This document shows, one piece after another, positions 7,201-10,209 of a stretch of 10,209 nucleotides of DNA. How positions within the stretch are numbered: position 1 is the first letter of the stretch; each line of letters opens with the position of its first letter. Position numbers and translations under genes: made by a program. Source of the DNA: an uncultured Clostridia bacterium (GTDB lineage Bacteria; Bacillota; Clostridia; Oscillospirales; Ruminococcaceae); assembly GCA_944388825.1 (NCBI GenBank), contig CALXKG010000258.1, positions 1 to 10,209 on the forward strand. Direction: 5' to 3'. The notes beneath the pieces are model-generated. The model worked only from the letters and a program-made list of their open reading frames with translations, made no database searches and was not told where the DNA came from.

Positions 7201-8258
7201 TAGTCGAGCTTCAAGTCCCCGTCCTTGATCCACCCCATCTTCCGGAACCATTTTCCCATCCCCCAGCAGAGGATGGCGGGGAGGATAAAGCTGATGAGGA
7301 TCAGCCCCGCCCAGTCAAAGGCGGTGACCGCCGCTTTCGTGCCGTTTGCCACATCCGACACCCAGCCGGTGTAGACCCCGATCTGCCCGACCAGCCCGCA
7401 GGTGCCCATGCCGGAGGAGATCGCCGGGCCGTTCATCTCCAGTTTGAAGAGGCAGGTCGCCACCGGCCCGGTGATGGCCGACGCGATGGTAGGGGGCAGC
7501 CAGATGCGGGGATTTTTGAGGATGTTGCCCATTTGCAGCATCGAGGTGCCGAGCCCCTGGGAGACCAGCCCGCCCATTTTGTTTTCCTTCCAGTTCATGA
7601 CCGCGAACCCCACCATCTGGGCGCAGCAGCCGGCCACCGCCGCTCCGCCGGCCAGGCCGGTGAGGGAGAGGGTCTGGCAGATGGCCGCCGACGAGATCGG
7701 CAGCGTCAGCGCGACCCCGACCAGCACCGACACCAGGATCCCCATCCAGAAGGGCTGCTGCTCGGTCGCCCAGCGGATGACGACCCCGATCGAGCTGGCG
7801 GCCGTCCCGATCGCCGGGGCGACCAGCATCGACAGCCCGCAGCCGGCAAAGATCGTCAGGCAGGGGGTGACGAGGATGTCGACCTTCGTCTCCTTGGAGA
7901 CCGCCTTGCCCAGCTCGGCCGCCACAATCGCGATGATGAGGACCGACAGCGGCCCCCCGGCCCCGCCCAGGGCGTTGGCCGAATACCCCACCGCCACCAG
8001 CGAGAAGAGCACCAGCGGCGGGCAGTGGAGCGCCCCGCCGATCGCGACCGCCATCGCGCTGCCGGAGACGCTTTTGGCAAAGTCCCCCACCTCGGTGAGG
8101 AACGGGATGCCCAGCTGGCTGCCGATGGTGGACAAGATCGTCCCGACCAGCAGCGACGCGAACAGCCCCTGGGCCATCGCGCCCAGCGCGTCGATGCCGT
8201 ACCGGCGGGCGGAGAAGACGATGTCCTTGCGCTTTAAAAATGCTTTTACCTTTTCCAT
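7200..8258 (-). CDS. PTS EIIC-like membrane protein (PfoR family)
   Basis: A 352-residue, very hydrophobic, Gly-rich protein of the PTS_EIIC_2/PfoR type (COG3641-like), named after a Clostridium perfringens protein linked to perfringolysin expression. About nine or ten membrane segments are seen. Family-like stretches include GGALHCPPLVLFSLVAVGYS (75-94), LPISSAAIC (186-194), GLGTSMLQMGNILKNP followed by RIWLPPTIASAITGP (236-265), and NGPAISSGMGTCGLVGQIGV (276-295). No EIIA or EIIB domain is fused and none is encoded nearby, so phosphorylation-coupled sugar uptake is uncertain; the substrate is unknown. The start is ATG at 8258, preceded on its strand by GGGTGATCCT. GGTGATC pairs with the 5' part of the anti-Shine-Dalgarno tail, giving normal effective spacing although no GGAGG is present. 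Its likely promoter is near 8569-8579, leaving a leader of about 300 nt containing the structured element 8294-8534. Confidence 0.88.
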   Translation of the reverse strand: MEKVKAFLKRKDIVFSARRYGIDALGAMAQGLFASLLVGTILSTIGSQLGIPFLTEVGDFAKSVSGSAMAVAIGGALHCPPLVLFSLVAVGYSANALGGAGGPLSVLIIAIVAAELGKAVSKETKVDILVTPCLTIFAGCGLSMLVAPAIGTAASSIGVVIRWATEQQPFWMGILVSVLVGVALTLPISSAAICQTLSLTGLAGGAAVAGCCAQMVGFAVMNWKENKMGGLVSQGLGTSMLQMGNILKNPRIWLPPTIASAITGPVATCLFKLEMNGPAISSGMGTCGLVGQIGVYTGWVSDVANGTKAAVTAFDWAGLILISFILPAILCWGMGKWFRKMGWIKDGDLKLD

Positions 8259-8293
8259 AGGATCACCCGATCGAAGAGAATTGTCTGGCCACA

Positions 8294-8534
8294 GAAATCA
8301 TTTTTTTGAATCCCATCGGCCAGCCGCGGACTTTCGAAGACCGGCCTCCCACGGCCGGTCTTATGCGTGTGGGATGAGGCAGACGGCCGCGTCGGATATG
8401 GGATTCTTAAGGGGCTTGCTCCTTAAGCGGATTCCAAAGGCAGAGCCTTTGGCGGATTCTTAAGGCAGAGCCTTGAGTCGCGGCCTTAAGGGCCGCGAAA
8501 TACATGTCTAATGCCATGTAGCAAAAATGATTTC
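8294..8534 (-). ncRNA. Candidate structured leader RNA or MITE-like multihairpin element
   Basis: GAAATCATTTTT (8294-8305) and its exact complement AAAAATGATTTC (8523-8534) form a 12-bp closing helix over 217 nt. Inside, a 9-bp helix (GAATCCCAT 8308-8316 with ATGGGATTC 8398-8406) encloses a perfect 10-bp hairpin (8337-8346 with 8353-8362, 6-nt loop). Beside it lie five hairpins in a row: 8406-8427, 8434-8452, 8459-8477, 8479-8497 and 8501-8520. Nearly the whole interval can pair, as in a multibranch RNA. A - strand extended -10 promoter at 8569-8579 would transcribe it as the leader of the EIIC gene. Since inverted repeats fold in either strand, it may equally be a non-autonomous DNA repeat; no target duplication is obvious. 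I do not recognise it as a named RNA class. Confidence 0.5.
8401..8477. repeat. Three tandem GGATTC-hairpin units
   Basis: Units starting at 8401, 8429 and 8454 each open with GGATTC followed by a hairpin. Unit 1 pairs CTTAAGGGGC with GCTCCTTAAG (8406-8415 with 8418-8427). Unit 2 pairs CCAAAGGC with GCCTTTGG (8434-8441 with 8445-8452). Unit 3 pairs CTTAAGGC with GCCTTGAG (8459-8466 with 8470-8477). Units 2 and 3 share the loop AGA and differ at paired positions without loss of pairing. The last C of GGATTC in units 1 and 3 also begins the stem. Confidence 0.75.
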
Positions 8535-8568
8535 CATGCTTGCCGGCCACCCGGCGTTGACAGCTCTT

Positions 8569-8579
8569 ATTATACCATA
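8569..8579 (-). promoter_or_regulatory. Extended -10 promoter reading toward the EIIC gene
   Basis: On the - strand the sequence is TATGG followed by TATAAT, a perfect TRTGnTATAAT element identical to that of pyk (64-74). No good -35 lies at 16-18 bp. It follows the symporter terminator and precedes the structured leader; transcription would start near 8562. On the + strand a TTGACA (8557-8562) overlaps the region but lacks a good -10. Confidence 0.65.
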
Positions 8580-8599
8580 TAGGTGTCATGACAGATAGC

Positions 8600-8652
8600 G
8601 GTAAAATAACACAACCTACCCAAAAGGCGGCGGGGCTTTTTGGGTAGGTTGT
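8600..8652 (-). terminator. Terminator of the cation symporter gene
   Basis: A perfect 15-bp inverted repeat (ACAACCTACCCAAAA 8611-8625 with 8638-8652) around a GC-rich 12-nt loop begins 11 bases after the symporter stop on the - strand. The - strand continues TGTTATTTTAC, a moderately U-rich tail. The stem is longer than usual. Confidence 0.82.
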
Positions 8653-8663
8653 CAGAAAAACGG

Positions 8664-10010
8664 TTATTTCGCGTTGTAGACGTCCAGCTTGAGGAGCTTT
8701 TCGCTCTTTGCGACATAGAGGGAAGCGACCGAGTCGCCGACGCAGTTGAGGGAAGTGACCAGCATCTCGATCGGGCGGTTGATGGCGAGGATCAGGCTGT
8801 AGGCCATCAGCGCGGCGTCGTTGGTAAACCCGACGCCCGAGAGGATCGTAAACAGGATGACCGCCCCGGCGCCCGGCGCCGCGGGGGTGCCGACCGACGC
8901 GACCAGCGCCAGCAGCGCGATGACCACAAGGCTCCCGACCGAGACGTCGTATCCGGCGGCCCCGGCGATGATCAGGGTCGCGCCCACCTGCATGATCGCG
9001 GTGCCGTCCATATTGATGGTCATGCCCAGCGGCAGGACAAAGGACGCGACCTGCTTGTCGACGCCCATCCGCTTGACGCAGGTCTCATAGTTCATCGGCA
9101 GCGTCGCGGCCGACGAAGAGGTCGAGAACCCGAACAGGATAACGCCCATGATTTTTTTGAGGAAGATCCTGGGGTTAAGCCGGGTGCCGATGATGACGTA
9201 GAGCGGGTAGCCGATGAAGAGGTAGATGAGCAGCAGGATGACCGTGACGACCATGTAGACGACCGCCGGCCGGATGTACTCGATGCCGTAGGTGGCGAAG
9301 GTGCGGGAGATCAGGAGGAAGATCGCGATGGGCGCGAACTTGGTGACGACAAAGTTGAGGAAAACGGTGACAATGTCGTTTAATTCCTGCAAAAGCCGCC
9401 GCATCGTCGCGGTCTTTTCAAAGCCCAGCTTGTTCATGCACAGCCCCGTCGCGACCGCCAGGAAGACGACCGCCAGGACCGCCGTGTTGGAAGAGAAGAC
9501 CGCCGTGATGTTGCTGGGGATGACGTCCAGCAGGACGATCAGCGGGTTGGAGCCGGTCGAGCCGGTGGAAGCGGACAGCCCCTCCAGGTTGACGCTGAAC
9601 ATCCCCATGTCGAAGACGATGATCCCGACGATTGCCGCCAGCGCCAGGCCGCCGACCGTCGTCATCAAAAACCACAAAAGCGTTTTGGTGGAGATCCGTC
9701 CCAGCGTCCGGGCGTCGGAGACGGTGCCGACCGCCATCGCGATCGAGGTGAAGACCATCGGGACAATGACGACCTGCAGGGCGCGGACAAACAGCTGACC
9801 GCCGATGTAGAAGATGCCGATCGCGCTCTCGGCCCCTGCGGCGGTGATATCCTGGAAGAGGATGTTGTTGATCGTCGCCCAGGTAGCGGCGTCGATATTT
9901 TCCCGGACCGCCATGAAAATGAGGCCCACGATGATGCCGGCCGCCAGCGCCGCGATCATCTGGATCGCGAGCTTGTTGGCGTTCGGCTTTTTGACTGCTT
10001 TTTCGCTCAT
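8664..10010 (-). CDS. Dicarboxylate/amino acid:cation symporter (SDF/DAACS family)
   Basis: A 448-residue sodium (or proton) coupled symporter of the GltP/DctA/EAAT fold (PF00375 type), in the plasma membrane. The hairpin loop HP1 shows TSSSAATLP (297-305), TM7 shows NMDGT (333-337), and HP2 shows SVGTPAAPGAGAV (372-384). TM8 reads NRPIEMLVTSLNCVGD (411-426). Cation-site residues N333, D335, N422 and D426 are kept. Aligned without gaps to archaeal GltPh, substrate-site D390, D394 and R397 become N411, E415 and V418; T398 is kept (T419). Loss of the Arg that binds the side-chain carboxylate argues against aspartate/glutamate and for a neutral or unusual substrate. AAGGGAG lies 7 nt before the ATG. 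The gene appears monocistronic, with a promoter upstream and a strong terminator downstream. Confidence 0.92.
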   Translation of the reverse strand: MSEKAVKKPNANKLAIQMIAALAAGIIVGLIFMAVRENIDAATWATINNILFQDITAAGAESAIGIFYIGGQLFVRALQVVIVPMVFTSIAMAVGTVSDARTLGRISTKTLLWFLMTTVGGLALAAIVGIIVFDMGMFSVNLEGLSASTGSTGSNPLIVLLDVIPSNITAVFSSNTAVLAVVFLAVATGLCMNKLGFEKTATMRRLLQELNDIVTVFLNFVVTKFAPIAIFLLISRTFATYGIEYIRPAVVYMVVTVILLLIYLFIGYPLYVIIGTRLNPRIFLKKIMGVILFGFSTSSSAATLPMNYETCVKRMGVDKQVASFVLPLGMTINMDGTAIMQVGATLIIAGAAGYDVSVGSLVVIALLALVASVGTPAAPGAGAVILFTILSGVGFTNDAALMAYSLILAINRPIEMLVTSLNCVGDSVASLYVAKSEKLLKLDVYNAK

Positions 10011-10076
10011 GCTTTGACTCCCTTTCTTGACATATGCCGCGGGCAGACAGCGCTACCCCGCACTTTTCTGTCTACT

Positions 10077-10105
10077 AGTTTACGCAAATTTCCGGCAAAA
10101 TGCAA
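10077..10105 (-). promoter_or_regulatory. Possible promoter of the cation symporter
   Basis: On the - strand TTGCAT (10100-10105) and TAAACT (10077-10082) are separated by exactly 17 bp. The -10 matches 4 of 6 and the -35 3 of 6 consensus bases. The start codon is about 60 nt downstream of the predicted start site. The remaining edge (10106-10209) holds a CCGCGCTTT direct repeat (10124-10132, 10162-10170) and no gene I can support. Confidence 0.4.
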
Positions 10106-10209
10106 GGGAATTTTACAAAAAAACCGCGCTTTGGTGAATTGCTCGATTCTTTCGACGATTGCCGCGCTTTTTGTGTGAGAATGCACAGCCCTCCGCTTTT
10201 GCTGCGCCG

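Noticed and set aside
7191..8237. 348-residue + strand open frame opposite the EIIC gene
   Set aside because: It is low-complexity (Asp/Arg/Gln/Pro-rich) antisense sequence. The - strand frame has clear membrane segments and family motifs.
8294..8534. Insertion sequence or CRISPR array
   Set aside because: There is no transposase, no uniform repeat/spacer pattern and no clear target-site duplication. The units are hairpins with unequal lengths.
8513..8542. Possible 9-residue leader peptide (MEIIFATWH) in the EIIC leader
   Set aside because: It has no ribosome binding site and no repeated regulatory codons, and it overlaps the closing helix. Chance is sufficient.
8557..8583. + strand promoter with perfect TTGACA (8557-8562)
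   Set aside because: The best -10 (TATAGG, 8578-8583) is only 15 bp away and weak, and the only + strand sequence downstream is a terminator and antisense DNA.
8407..8589. 60-residue open frame on the - strand (begins MTPIWYN) across the intergenic region
   Set aside because: It starts inside the promoter element at 8569-8579 and is made mostly of the hairpin repeats. There is no ribosome binding site. It resembles the spurious proteins often predicted from intergenic repeats.

Overview
The window looks like chromosomal housekeeping DNA from a GC-rich member of the Clostridia (Bacillota), perhaps an Oscillospiraceae-type gut anaerobe. The basis is strong AGGAGG-type ribosome binding sites, extended -10 promoters (TGnTATAAT), a Clostridia-type DUF6472-like small Cys protein, a PfoR-like EIIC and a clostridial-type AI-2E transporter. 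The genus cannot be fixed from the sequence. Hand counts give about 65% GC in sampled housekeeping genes (2581-2700 and 4501-4620).

Left part, + strand. A well-formed extended -10 promoter and a structured leader precede pyruvate kinase (pyk, 159-1574), which ends at its own hairpin terminator. A separately promoted Si-type citrate/2-methylcitrate synthase follows (1802-3154). Next is an AT-richer island (about 3155-3930) with one unrecognised lipoprotein gene (3248-3829, about 44% GC in the counted part), closed by a strong terminator at 3935-3964.

Middle part, + strand. A compact envelope operon has its own promoter (4003-4030): an AI-2E/PerM family membrane protein, a cardiolipin synthase translationally coupled to it by a 4-bp overlap, and a 63-residue five-cysteine protein. 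A bidirectional terminator (7157-7192) separates it from the convergent minus-strand genes.

Right part, - strand. A dicarboxylate/amino acid:cation symporter (8664-10010) has a strong terminator and is followed by a promoter with the same extended -10 core as pyk. That promoter reads through an unusually structured stretch of about 240 nt (8294-8534) into a stand-alone PfoR-like PTS EIIC membrane protein (7200-8258).

The most unexpected object is 8294-8534. A 12-bp perfect closing helix encloses a second 9-bp helix and six hairpins, three of which are diverged copies of a GGATTC-hairpin unit with pairing-preserving changes. It is either a structured mRNA leader or a MITE/REP-like repeat that landed in one. 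The other notable point is a predicted change of substrate specificity in the symporter: the family's substrate-binding Arg in TM8 is Val. No tRNA, rRNA, CRISPR array, transposase or phage gene was seen.
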